Positions 13,951-19,100 of a stretch of DNA of 30,656 bases are shown piece after piece; the first letter of the stretch is position 1; each line of letters opens with the position of its first letter. Source of the stretch: a virus. Made by a program: the position numbers and the translations under genes. The stretch is taken from IMG/VR virus record IMGVR_UViG_3300035698_008589, positions 1 through 30,656 of that record. One strand, written 5' to 3'. The notes beneath the pieces are model-generated. The model was not told the origin of the DNA. It saw only the letters and a list, made by a program, of their open reading frames with translations, and did no database searches.

Positions 13951-14355
13951 TTATATCTCCGTTCTACGTAATTCTTCTAAGCGGTCAGTGTCAGCAGCGA
14001 TGCGGCGTTCAATCATTACTGCTGACTTTTCACGAGATTCTGCATCTATCTGTTCAGCAGCTTGTCGGGTCGCCGTAGCAACGTCATGTAACAATGCTAC
14101 TTTCTGTTTCTTCGTTCGCCAAAGCCATTGAAGTCCCATGCGTACACAAGCTGTGTTTTGGTCGGGATCACGTGTCTGCTTCTCTTTGAGATGTACGAAC
14201 ATCCATGGGTCATCATAATCTACAGCATCAACAAACCAGCGATCTTTAGGGTAACCTTTCGCTTCACAGAAATCACGGGCGCAGTCGTGGGCGTGCATCG
14301 TTATACAGTTGTGTTTATGGATTGCTTCCCGGACATCAGCTTCGGTGACTAGCAT
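13951..14355 (-). CDS. Hypothetical protein, 134 aa
   Basis: The N-terminal half contains Cys/His and acidic residues (HKHNCITMHAHDCARDFCEAKGY, DAVDYDDPWMFVHL). The C-terminal half is a long charged helix (HDVATATRQAAEQIDAESRE) that could form a coiled coil. Not recognised. It overlaps the upstream gene by 7 bases. Confidence 0.6.
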   Translation of the reverse strand: MLVTEADVREAIHKHNCITMHAHDCARDFCEAKGYPKDRWFVDAVDYDDPWMFVHLKEKQTRDPDQNTACVRMGLQWLWRTKKQKVALLHDVATATRQAAEQIDAESREKSAVMIERRIAADTDRLEELRRTEI

Positions 14356-14612
14356 TGGCCTTCTCCCTGATATGATTGATTCGCTATGTCAGTAGAATAT
14401 TCAGTGCTTGCTTGTCCATCTTCAGAGTTGAGCCACTCTGTGACCTCTGGGTCTTCGGGGCAACCACTCAATTCTTCCAAGTACTTGCAGTCGTGGGAGT
14501 AGTAGTACTCCTGGGCGTGGTCAACTCCGCATGTACGATTAGAAGCGCACATGTCTGTGACGGTAAGGCAAGTTGCGCTGTTGTCAGAGACGTAGAGTGT
14601 GGGAATAATCAT
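14349..14612 (-). CDS. Cys-rich acidic hypothetical protein, 87 aa
   Basis: Seven Cys in 87 residues (SATCLTVTDMCASNRTCGVD, DCKYLEELSGCPED, terminal GEGQC) and a strongly acidic second half. Start ATG at 14,612 overlaps the previous stop (ATGA). No family recognised. Base composition becomes GC-richer from here rightward. Confidence 0.6.
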   Translation of the reverse strand: MIIPTLYVSDNSATCLTVTDMCASNRTCGVDHAQEYYYSHDCKYLEELSGCPEDPEVTEWLNSEDGQASTEYSTDIANQSYQGEGQC

Positions 14613-14878
14613 GCGGTGGGACTCGCCATAAAACCTTCAACTGAGAGTTGCTCGGCGCGAGCTAAATCATCGACGTCGACAGTGCTGCTCCAAGCGTCAT
14701 CAACTCCCATGCAGAAAGACTGCCAGTCGTGAAAGCCCTCGAAGCCGTGGCGTTTGCAGATGTCATCGTAAGTTGGTGTGCAGTCGAAGTGACTCCCATC
14801 CATGTCATATTCTGGGAGGGAAGCTTCAGCAGCGTCCATTTCAGCGTCAGCAGCGCGAAAAGCAGTAAGGTCTGTCAC
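14609..14878 (-). CDS. Small protein with a C-xx-(H/Y)GF motif, 89 aa
   Basis: I chose the GTG at 14,878 because AGGAGC lies eight bases upstream and it directly follows the preceding stop; the longer frame would overlap that gene. Its core, TYDDICKRHGFEGFHDWQSF, has the same layout as two rightward genes on the other side of the control region (FDDLCVTYGFDNYMDF and YNRICKENGYIDYITY), so these are probably distant paralogues. The rest is acidic. Function unknown. Confidence 0.6.
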   Translation of the reverse strand: MTDLTAFRAADAEMDAAEASLPEYDMDGSHFDCTPTYDDICKRHGFEGFHDWQSFCMGVDDAWSSTVDVDDLARAEQLSVEGFMASPTA

Positions 14879-14888
14879 AGTCGTGCTC

Positions 14889-15083
14889 CTAGTAAGGGTA
14901 AGCTTTGATGGTAATACCAAGGTCATCGGCGATGTTACAGACAGTTCGCCGGCGCGCATTGTAAGACGCCCAGTGTGTGGACGACCCGTCAGGGTCGGCG
15001 GTGTTAGCGCGGAGACCTTCAGATGCAGCGTCGAATTCGATTTGTAGTACTGCTTGAACTTCAGCTAGGTTGATTGTCTTCAT
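14889..15083 (-). CDS. Small hypothetical protein, 64 aa
   Basis: I chose ATG at 15,083, with AGGA eight bases upstream; the in-frame ATG at 15,092 (ATGA overlap with the previous stop) is an alternative. The protein reads MKTINLAEVQAVLQIEFDAA, then RRRTVCNIADDLGITIKAYPY: a helix followed by a strand-rich end. Not recognised. Confidence 0.6.
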   Translation of the reverse strand: MKTINLAEVQAVLQIEFDAASEGLRANTADPDGSSTHWASYNARRRTVCNIADDLGITIKAYPY

Positions 15084-15088
15084 ATTAT

Positions 15089-15283
15089 TCATCCTGCTAC
15101 GCAGATGCCGCGGGCGGCCATGTGAGAGTTTTCCCCATTCCGAAGCATCACGGTAGGGACGAAGCGGCCATGTGAGTTGGCGATAATCATCCAACGCTCT
15201 GTGTCGAGGTTACAACACGTTTCCAATTTCTTAAGCGCGTTGGCGTAGGTGGCGTAGCCCTTGACTTGATCGAACATTTGCAT
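15089..15283 (-). CDS. Small hypothetical protein, 64 aa
   Basis: Begins MQMFDQVKGYATYANALKKL, with a likely compact strand-rich second half (RWMIIANSHGRFVPTVML). The YATYANALKKLE opening looks like a helix that packs on a small sheet. It lies between the HNH gene and the 64-aa gene. Function unknown. Confidence 0.6.
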   Translation of the reverse strand: MQMFDQVKGYATYANALKKLETCCNLDTERWMIIANSHGRFVPTVMLRNGENSHMAARGICVAG

Positions 15284-15297
15284 AATGTTTTCCAGAA

Positions 15298-15681
15298 TTA
15301 TTTGGCAGCGCGTCGGCGTTTCGGGAGAATTGTTCCAGATACCCGAGTGCGATTTGGTGCTTGGTCGATGGGTGTCGGGCCCCAGTGCTTAACAGCTGCA
15401 GCAGTGCGAATGTCTTCGCCACGTTCGTAAGCGTTGTGGAATGATTTGTGGCAGCCCCGGTGGACCAGCGCCAAATTGGCTGGGTCGTTGTTGGTGCGGT
15501 CGAAGTCAACGTGGTGCCAAAGTGCGCCATCAGCAGCTGTACCTTCGATGAGCTTTTCAGCGTCGATGATTTCGCCGCAGCAGTAGCATCGAACTCTGTA
15601 GACAGCGGCGAGCATGTAGAGATGCTCCCTGCAGCGTCGAAGTTTCGACCCAGTCTTTGGTGGTGCCTTGCGTGCGGCCAT
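15298..15681 (-). CDS. HNH-family endonuclease-like protein
   Basis: The HNH pattern is clear: CYCCGEII (zinc pair), then LWHHVDFDRTNNDPANLALVHRGCHKSFHN, with the HH...N...H residues of the beta-beta-alpha-metal fold. The C-terminus is basic (RTRVSGTILPKRRRAAK). HNH proteins in T4-like phages are often homing endonucleases or nicking enzymes. I chose ATG at 15,681 (MAARKAPPKTG) because the upstream in-frame ATG at 15,723 falls inside the repeated promoter-like block. If that block is not a promoter, the start at 15,723 would add 14 residues. This is the first leftward gene of the divergent control region. Confidence 0.75.
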   Translation of the reverse strand: MAARKAPPKTGSKLRRCREHLYMLAAVYRVRCYCCGEIIDAEKLIEGTAADGALWHHVDFDRTNNDPANLALVHRGCHKSFHNAYERGEDIRTAAAVKHWGPTPIDQAPNRTRVSGTILPKRRRAAK

Positions 15682-15708
15682 GTTAGCGTCCGGGCGTTTC
15701 CGCCGTTG

Positions 15709-15729
15709 AGTTGATAAGTCCATTCTATA
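15709..15729 (-). promoter_or_regulatory. Leftward copy of a 21-bp promoter/leader-like block
   Basis: The minus strand carries 21 bases (TATAGAAT, then GGACTTATCAACT) identical to those at 16,240-16,260 on the plus strand. The two copies are inverted and lie about 510 bases apart. Each stands just upstream of the first gene of its own arm. Downstream of both is a similar CGGAAAC(A/G)C before the start codon. TATAGAAT would serve as a -10 region; no good -35 is visible, so a phage-modified or activator-dependent promoter is possible. Confidence 0.5.
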
Positions 15730-15765
15730 TGGTTGAGCCAAATGTTACACATATAAAACCTGTAT

Positions 15766-16206
15766 GAAATCAGGTACTTAGAGCTCAGGTCACCTAAGTG
15801 ATTGATTTTACACTCAAAAGCCAGAGTGGTGCGTAAGTGATTGTTTCTGTTAGCATTGCACAAATAATGACCATTCGTGGTAAGAAAATGACCACAAATA
15901 TGGGCTCTAAGTGCCTGATTTCTATAGGGTTTCTGACGATTCACTCTAGCGTCATTTCTAGGACGGTCATCAAGGTGTCAACCTTGCTAAGAAAATCTAT
16001 GAAGGCGAAATACGCTAAGTGCCTGATTCTACACTATATTTCCTCTAGACGGTGGTGCTCTAAGTGCCTGATTCTACACTATATTTTTTAGTCCTTTATA
16101 TACGCGTAGAAAAATGCGGAGATTCGACGTAGCTGCTAGGTGTGCTTAAAAACAAGTGTAGATTCAATCACTTAGTGTAACAGGCCCGTAAGTGATTGAA
16201 ATCGTT
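15766..16206. repeat. Array of eight iteron-like repeats in a non-coding divergent region
   Basis: The 600-base region between the two arms has no credible gene. It contains eight copies built on TAAGTG followed by (CC or AT)TGA. Plus strand: 15,794-15,814; 15,832-15,851; 15,905-15,927; 16,014-16,041; 16,057-16,088; 16,187-16,206. Minus strand: 15,783-15,766 and 16,175-16,156. Two sub-types occur: TAAGTG-CC/AC-CTGATT (15,783; 15,905; 16,014; 16,057) and TAAGTGATTGA/T (the others). The pair at 16,014 and 16,057 is identical over 26 bases, extending through TCTACACTATATTT. Layout, spacing and AT-rich stretches resemble iterons at replication origins, or binding sites for a phage regulator. Assigning origin function is inference. 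Confidence 0.7.
15971..15986. repeat. Short perfect hairpin within the iteron region
   Basis: CAAGGT, loop GTCA, ACCTTG: a perfect 6-bp stem at the centre of the iteron region, about 30 bases before the 16,014 copy. It may be a structural part of an origin. A weaker GTGGT/ACCAC pair lies at about 15,877-15,895. Confidence 0.4.
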
Positions 16207-16239
16207 AACAATTTAGGTATGTTTATTCTAGCCAATCTG

Positions 16240-16260
16240 TATAGAATGGACTTATCAACT
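16240..16260 (+). promoter_or_regulatory. Rightward copy of the 21-bp promoter/leader-like block
   Basis: Identical over 21 bases to the inverted block at 15,709-15,729. It begins TATAGAAT and is followed by CACGGAAACACG and the ATG at 16,296. The block also contains an ATG (16,245) opening a 17-codon frame (MDLSTDRHQPATRKHAQ) whose stop overlaps the next start (ATGA). It could thus be a short leader peptide, or simply untranslated leader. Confidence 0.5.
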
Positions 16261-16295
16261 GACCGACACCAACCAGCCACACGGAAACACGCTCA

Positions 16296-16553
16296 ATGAA
16301 TACGCCACTGCACTCTTTCAAGGATTTCGATTACGACCCCGCCGGCGGCACCCGCGCTGCCTGCACGTCTGACTTGACTGACACGAACGACGCTGCTGCT
16401 GTCTTCGACGCTGACGCCGGCTGCTGGATGTTCGTCCTCATCACCCGCGATGAGCGCTTGCACCACTACGTCTCTTTCGACGTCACGCCTGACCGCATGC
16501 TCTTCGTTGACGCCCATCGCCCGAACTGCCAGGCCATCATCTACACCGACTAA
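16296..16553 (+). CDS. Small acidic hypothetical protein, 85 aa
   Basis: First gene of the rightward arm, with GGAAA 11-15 bases upstream as a weak ribosome site. It reads MNTPLHSFKDFDYDPAGGTR, then GCWMFVLITRDERLHHYVSFD and ends QAIIYTD: a small strand-rich domain with three Cys. Codon use is markedly C/G-ending compared with genes right of 18.6 kb, suggesting a separate history or high expression. Function unknown. Confidence 0.65.
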   Translation: MNTPLHSFKDFDYDPAGGTRAACTSDLTDTNDAAAVFDADAGCWMFVLITRDERLHHYVSFDVTPDRMLFVDAHRPNCQAIIYTD

Positions 16554-16559
16554 TACTCC

Positions 16560-16583
16560 CGGAGGGGGACTACCACCCCTCCG
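16560..16583 (+). terminator. GC-rich intergenic hairpin (attenuator or terminator candidate)
   Basis: CGGAGGGG, loop GACTACCA, CCCCTCCG: a perfect 8-bp GC-rich stem in the 45-base gap between two genes. No T-run follows, so it is more likely an attenuator, RNA-stability element or processing site than a simple terminator. The ribosome site for the next gene (AGGA, 16,587-16,590) lies just outside it. Confidence 0.45.
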
Positions 16584-16598
16584 CTCAGGACCTGCATT

Positions 16599-16988
16599 AT
16601 GAACAAAGCAAAAGCACAAGCAGTCGCCGCACTCCTCGAGCAGCACTTTGCTGACCCGGAGTTCGCTGCAAAACTGGAATCGCTCGGCCTTTCAATCTCA
16701 GTCGGAGGTGGCCGCTTCTCTGGAACATCAATGACAACGAAAGTCATTACTTCGGAAACGACCGAGGAAGGTGAAGTCCTGACCAAAGAAGTCACTGCAC
16801 TGAAAATGTGCTACCCTGAAATGGTCGGCCGCCGAGTCAAAATTCTCACTCGCTCTGGAGCATCAACAACGGGCACTGTCATCGAATTTCACTCACGGCG
16901 CTCCCGCTTTCCTTTCATCGTCGATGCTGCTGATGGGCATCGCTACAAACTCTCACTCCACCACGTGAACACCAACATCGCTGACTGA
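16599..16988 (+). CDS. Hypothetical protein with possible SH3-like C-terminal domain, 129 aa
   Basis: The helical N-terminus (NKAKAQAVAALLEQHFADPEF), a Ser/Thr/Gly linker and a C-terminal region VGRRVKILTRSGASTTGTVI, followed by FIVDAADGHRYKLSLHHV. That last region reads like a five-strand SH3-type barrel, as found in small RNA- or DNA-binding proteins. No family recognised. The start has AGGA nine bases upstream. Confidence 0.65.
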   Translation: MNKAKAQAVAALLEQHFADPEFAAKLESLGLSISVGGGRFSGTSMTTKVITSETTEEGEVLTKEVTALKMCYPEMVGRRVKILTRSGASTTGTVIEFHSRRSRFPFIVDAADGHRYKLSLHHVNTNIAD

Positions 16989-17043
16989 CACACGACCACC
17001 AACGACGCACCCGCGCCATCCATTTTTTTCAAGGAATACTCTT

Positions 17044-17412
17044 ATGAACACGCCTACTACTGCACCTGCTACCCCGACTCCTTCTGCTGCTGCTCAGAAA
17101 GCTGCTACCAAGGTTGCACTGAAAGCTGCAAAGGCCCTCGCCGCTGGCACTGCATCTGCAACGCCCGCTGCACCTGCCACCGAAAAGGAGCCCCGCGGTC
17201 CTGGCAAGATCTTCACCGTCTCGGCTTCTGCCAAGATTGGCGAAAAGGAAGTCGCGAAGGTCTTCACCTTTCGCTCTGAGCGCCAAGCCAAGCGGACTGC
17301 TGAGCAGCTGGGAAAACTCTTCGCTACTTCGACCGTGACGCTCGTCGAAACGGAAGTCACTGGCAAAGCAGACGCTGCTGTCCAGGCCTTCGTCGCTGAC
17401 CTCGTCGGCTAG
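17044..17412 (+). CDS. Ala/Lys/Pro-rich H1-like protein, 122 aa
   Basis: The first ~55 residues are low complexity, almost only Ala, Thr, Pro and Lys (AAAQKAATKVALKAAKALAA), like the tails of histone H1-like bacterial and phage DNA-binding proteins. Residues 56-122 form a possible compact domain (IFTVSASAKIGEKEVAKVFT, then RSERQAKRTAEQLGKLFATS, ending VQAFVADLVG). DNA or RNA binding is plausible but unproven. AAGGA lies eight bases before the ATG. It is followed directly by the first copy of the repeated CCGGGCGGTTGCAC motif. Confidence 0.65.
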   Translation: MNTPTTAPATPTPSAAAQKAATKVALKAAKALAAGTASATPAAPATEKEPRGPGKIFTVSASAKIGEKEVAKVFTFRSERQAKRTAEQLGKLFATSTVTLVETEVTGKADAAVQAFVADLVG

Positions 17413-17417
17413 CCCCC

Positions 17418-17433
17418 ACCGGGCGGTTGCACC
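17418..17433 (+). repeat. Intergenic motif copy 1 (ACCGGGCGGTTGCACC)
   Basis: Starts five bases after the TAG of the H1-like gene. Related copies stand at 17,946 and 18,451, each a few bases after a stop codon. A 7-bp hairpin (ACTCGGC/GCCGAGT, 17,435-17,460) follows this copy only, and then AACAG-AAGGA-CTGTT (17,464-17,478), which would display the next ribosome site in a hairpin loop. Confidence 0.6.
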
Positions 17434-17481
17434 AACTCGGCTAGAATCATCTGGCCGAGTAATAACAGAAGGACTGTTCTT

Positions 17482-17745
17482 ATGCCATCCTCGACTGCTG
17501 CAGTATTTGCGACACGCTGGAACGCTTGCTGCGACGCGCTTGAAGAACTCGACGATAACCTTGTCGGAGAAAGTGGTTACTTTGGAAACCTCGACGCGCT
17601 TGAAGAACTCGACGATAACCTTGTCGGAGAAAGTGGTTACTTTGGAAACCTCGACGCGACCTGCCAACTCTTTGATGACCTCTGTGTTACATACGGGTTT
17701 GACAATTACATGGACTTCGCTCAATCCACTCCCCAGGAAATTTGA
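17482..17745 (+). CDS. Small protein with exact internal 20-residue duplication, 87 aa
   Basis: ATG at 17,482 with AAGGA before it. A 60-base unit at 17,532-17,591 is repeated exactly at 17,592-17,651, so DALEELDDNLVGESGYFGNL occurs twice in frame. The C-terminal part, LFDDLCVTYGFDNYMDFAQS, matches the layout of the gene at 17,747 and of a leftward gene at 14,609-14,878. The duplicated part is acidic. Without it the protein would be 67 aa, similar to its relatives. Function unknown. Confidence 0.65.
   Translation: MPSSTAAVFATRWNACCDALEELDDNLVGESGYFGNLDALEELDDNLVGESGYFGNLDATCQLFDDLCVTYGFDNYMDFAQSTPQEI
17532..17651 (+). repeat. Exact 60-bp tandem duplication, in frame
   Basis: Two adjacent identical 60-base units, 17,532-17,591 and 17,592-17,651; the junction words CTCGACGCG also begin a partial third copy. 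Perfect identity suggests a recent event, or an assembly artefact. Confidence 0.9.
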
Positions 17746-17746
17746 T

Positions 17747-17938
17747 ATGATCCCGACGAAGAACTTCCCACAAGCTGGGCGTGACCTTGCAGCTTTCGAT
17801 GACGCCCACCCTGAACTGACTACTGATGAAGCACGTCCAGATTATAATCGCATCTGCAAAGAGAACGGGTACATCGACTACATCACGTACTACCACGACA
17901 CCCTCCGCGGACCTGGTGTTTTCTTTCGCAATCAGTAA
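17747..17938 (+). CDS. Small protein with C-xx-(Y/N)G motif, 63 aa
   Basis: ATG at 17,747 follows the previous stop by one base. It reads MIPTKNFPQAGRDLAAFDDA, then YNRICKENGYIDYITYYHDT, so it shares the (F/Y)xx(L/I)Cxx(Y/N)G(F/Y)xx(Y/F) core with its neighbour at 17,482 and with 14,609-14,878. The long alternative frame beginning at 17,507 is a shadow in its first two thirds. Function unknown. Confidence 0.65.
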   Translation: MIPTKNFPQAGRDLAAFDDAHPELTTDEARPDYNRICKENGYIDYITYYHDTLRGPGVFFRNQ

Positions 17939-17945
17939 ACACTTG

Positions 17946-17960
17946 CCCGGCGGTTGCACC
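17946..17960 (+). repeat. Intergenic motif copy 2 (CCCGGCGGTTGCACC)
   Basis: Seven bases after a TAA stop; shares CGGTTGCACC exactly with copy 1. The next gene starts 18 bases later. Confidence 0.6.
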
Positions 17961-17978
17961 CAAACAGAGATACACGGT

Positions 17979-18284
17979 ATGAAAATTGAAGGTGGTCAGA
18001 TTCTCAAAATCGCTCGTGGTGATATCGCCATGGAAATCGACACCAAGAATCCTGGGACTGACTTAGCTCTAGCAGGTTGGGGAATGCGCAACCGCTGGCG
18101 GACTAAAGGTTGGGGACATTATACCGTTCACCGTGAAGACATCAAGTGGGATTGCCCTGGTAAGATTCTTTGGAACGATGCATTCCGTAGCTACGAGAAT
18201 ATCGAAGAAGCAGTTGCTCGCTTCGAGCGCACAGCAGACTACTACGAACGATACAATTTCCCAACGCCTGGAGCAAAAGTATGA
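17979..18284 (+). CDS. Hypothetical protein, 101 aa
   Basis: I start at ATG 17,979; the upstream extension to 17,826 would run through the previous gene and the repeat motif. The sequence is rich in Trp, Gly and Arg (LALAGWGMRNRWRTKGWGHY, IKWDCPGKILWNDAFRSY) with a helical acidic end. It looks like a compact globular phage protein, not recognised. Its stop overlaps the next start (ATGA). Confidence 0.65.
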   Translation: MKIEGGQILKIARGDIAMEIDTKNPGTDLALAGWGMRNRWRTKGWGHYTVHREDIKWDCPGKILWNDAFRSYENIEEAVARFERTADYYERYNFPTPGAKV

Positions 18285-18445
18285 AAGTTTACGTATTGAT
18301 GAATGGAGCGGAAGCAGAAGTTGTGGGTATTTACTCTTCACGCCTCGCAGCAAATGAAGCTCTTTGCCGAGGCTCCGCTGATGGAGAGCTCGATCGCGTT
18401 GAGTGTTACATCAATATGCATGTAGTTGAGAATCTTAAGAAGTAA
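18281..18445 (+). CDS. Small hypothetical protein, 54 aa
   Basis: ATG at 18,281 overlaps the preceding stop; TAA at 18,443-18,445. It reads MKVYVLMNGAEAEVVGIYSS, then RLAANEALCRGSADGEL and ends MHVVENLKK: strand-helix-strand, like many small phage proteins of the type 'YVL..G....VVGIYSS...A'. That pattern is common in hypothetical proteins that report or bind a small ligand, but I assign no function. It is followed by the third motif copy. Confidence 0.65.
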   Translation: MKVYVLMNGAEAEVVGIYSSRLAANEALCRGSADGELDRVECYINMHVVENLKK

Positions 18446-18450
18446 CACCC

Positions 18451-18465
18451 ACCGCGCGGTTGCAC
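18451..18465 (+). repeat. Intergenic motif copy 3 (ACCGCGCGGTTGCAC)
   Basis: Five bases after the TAA at 18,445. The core ACCGCGCGGT is a perfect palindrome here, imperfect in copies 1 and 2; GCGGTTGCAC is shared with copy 1 and CGGTTGCAC with both. Confidence 0.6.
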
Positions 18466-18485
18466 TCGACTTAGAGACTAAGGCA

Positions 18486-18523
18486 ATTGTACACTTAGCG
18501 AAGGCGGCAAATAAGTGTACAAT
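18486..18523 (+). terminator. 12-bp inverted repeat: terminator or operator
   Basis: ATTGTACACTTA (18,486-18,497) and TAAGTGTACAAT (18,512-18,523) form a perfect 12-bp stem with a 14-base loop, followed by CTCTTT. It closes the GC-rich cassette and precedes a TATAAT box, so it may end that cassette or act as an operator for the next promoter. TAAGTG is also the core word of the iterons. Confidence 0.5.
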
Positions 18524-18564
18524 CTCTTTACAATTTAAAGGTGTACTTCCGAAGCGGTAAGGTT

Positions 18565-18570
18565 TATAAT
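18565..18570 (+). promoter_or_regulatory. Perfect -10 box (TATAAT), weak -35
   Basis: TATAAT stands 38 bases before the ATG at 18,608. The expected -35 position holds only TGTACT. Position after a likely terminator and before a new gene run supports promoter use; the weak -35 suggests an activator. Confidence 0.4.
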
Positions 18571-18607
18571 GGAACCTTAATCACTGATAAGTAACAAGGT
18601 AGATAGG

Positions 18608-19096
18608 ATGGGCTGGAGGAATTACAAAGGCATGGACGGTTACACTTACACTTACACTGACGATTGTGCAGAAGTTAGTGCACTACTTGGTGAGACTATT
18701 GTAGCTATCACTGGCCACGAAAATGATGATGAAATTCTCATCGCTACTGAGTCTGGACGTAACTTCAAATTCTATCACGAGCAAGATTGCTGTGAAAGTT
18801 GTTATGTAGCAGAAATCGTAGGTGACCTCCAAGAACTGGTTGGTTCTCCTTTACTTGAAGCTGAAGAGATTTCAGAGCAAGGATTCGAACATTATTCTGA
18901 AGCTACGCTCTCATATCCTACTGAATACGACGATGGTAATAACGCAAGCCGTGAATCTTACACTTGGACTTTCTACAAATTCCGCACCCGAACTGGTTTG
19001 GTTACCGTTCGTTGGATTGGAGAGAGTAACGGGTATTACTCTGAGAGCGTAGACTTCGTAGAAACACGCCGCATAATTCTTGACAACGAGGTATAA
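18608..19096 (+). CDS. DUF7448-like phage protein, 162 aa
   Basis: The protein has ALLGETIVAITGHENDDEIL, then FYHEQDCCESCYVAEIVGDL, followed by LVGSPLLEAEE. That 'HxQDCCExV/CxxxDIxGDLxxLxGxPIxxAEE' layout is what I know as the DUF7448 family of phage and plasmid proteins. The C-terminal half is strand-rich, with TWTFYKFRTRTGLVTVRWIG and GYYSESVDFVE. Function unknown. Ribosome site AAGGTAGATAGG directly before the ATG. It starts a new, AT-richer operon. Confidence 0.75.
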   Translation: MGWRNYKGMDGYTYTYTDDCAEVSALLGETIVAITGHENDDEILIATESGRNFKFYHEQDCCESCYVAEIVGDLQELVGSPLLEAEEISEQGFEHYSEATLSYPTEYDDGNNASRESYTWTFYKFRTRTGLVTVRWIGESNGYYSESVDFVETRRIILDNEV

Positions 19097-19100
19097 ACAT

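Noticed and set aside
15231-15944. A 237-aa leftward gene
   Set aside because: It overlaps the HNH gene and a 64-aa gene in another frame, runs into the non-coding repeats and has a composition rich in Asn, His and Thr with no domain.
15837-16091. An 84-aa rightward gene
   Set aside because: It is made of the iteron repeats themselves (KCLILHYI twice) and lacks a ribosome site.
15766-16206. A CRISPR array
   Set aside because: Repeats vary in length, spacing (about 15 to 90 bases) and orientation, and no cas genes are near.
17029-17724. A 231-aa leftward gene opposite the H1-like gene
   Set aside because: Ser/Arg/Cys-rich translation typical of the complement of GC-rich, Ala-rich coding DNA; it repeats because of the 60-bp duplication.
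17418-18465. The CGGTTGCAC motif as a sigma-70 -35 element
   Set aside because: At 16-18 bases downstream of TTGCAC no copy has a -10-like hexamer, and one would overlap a start codon.
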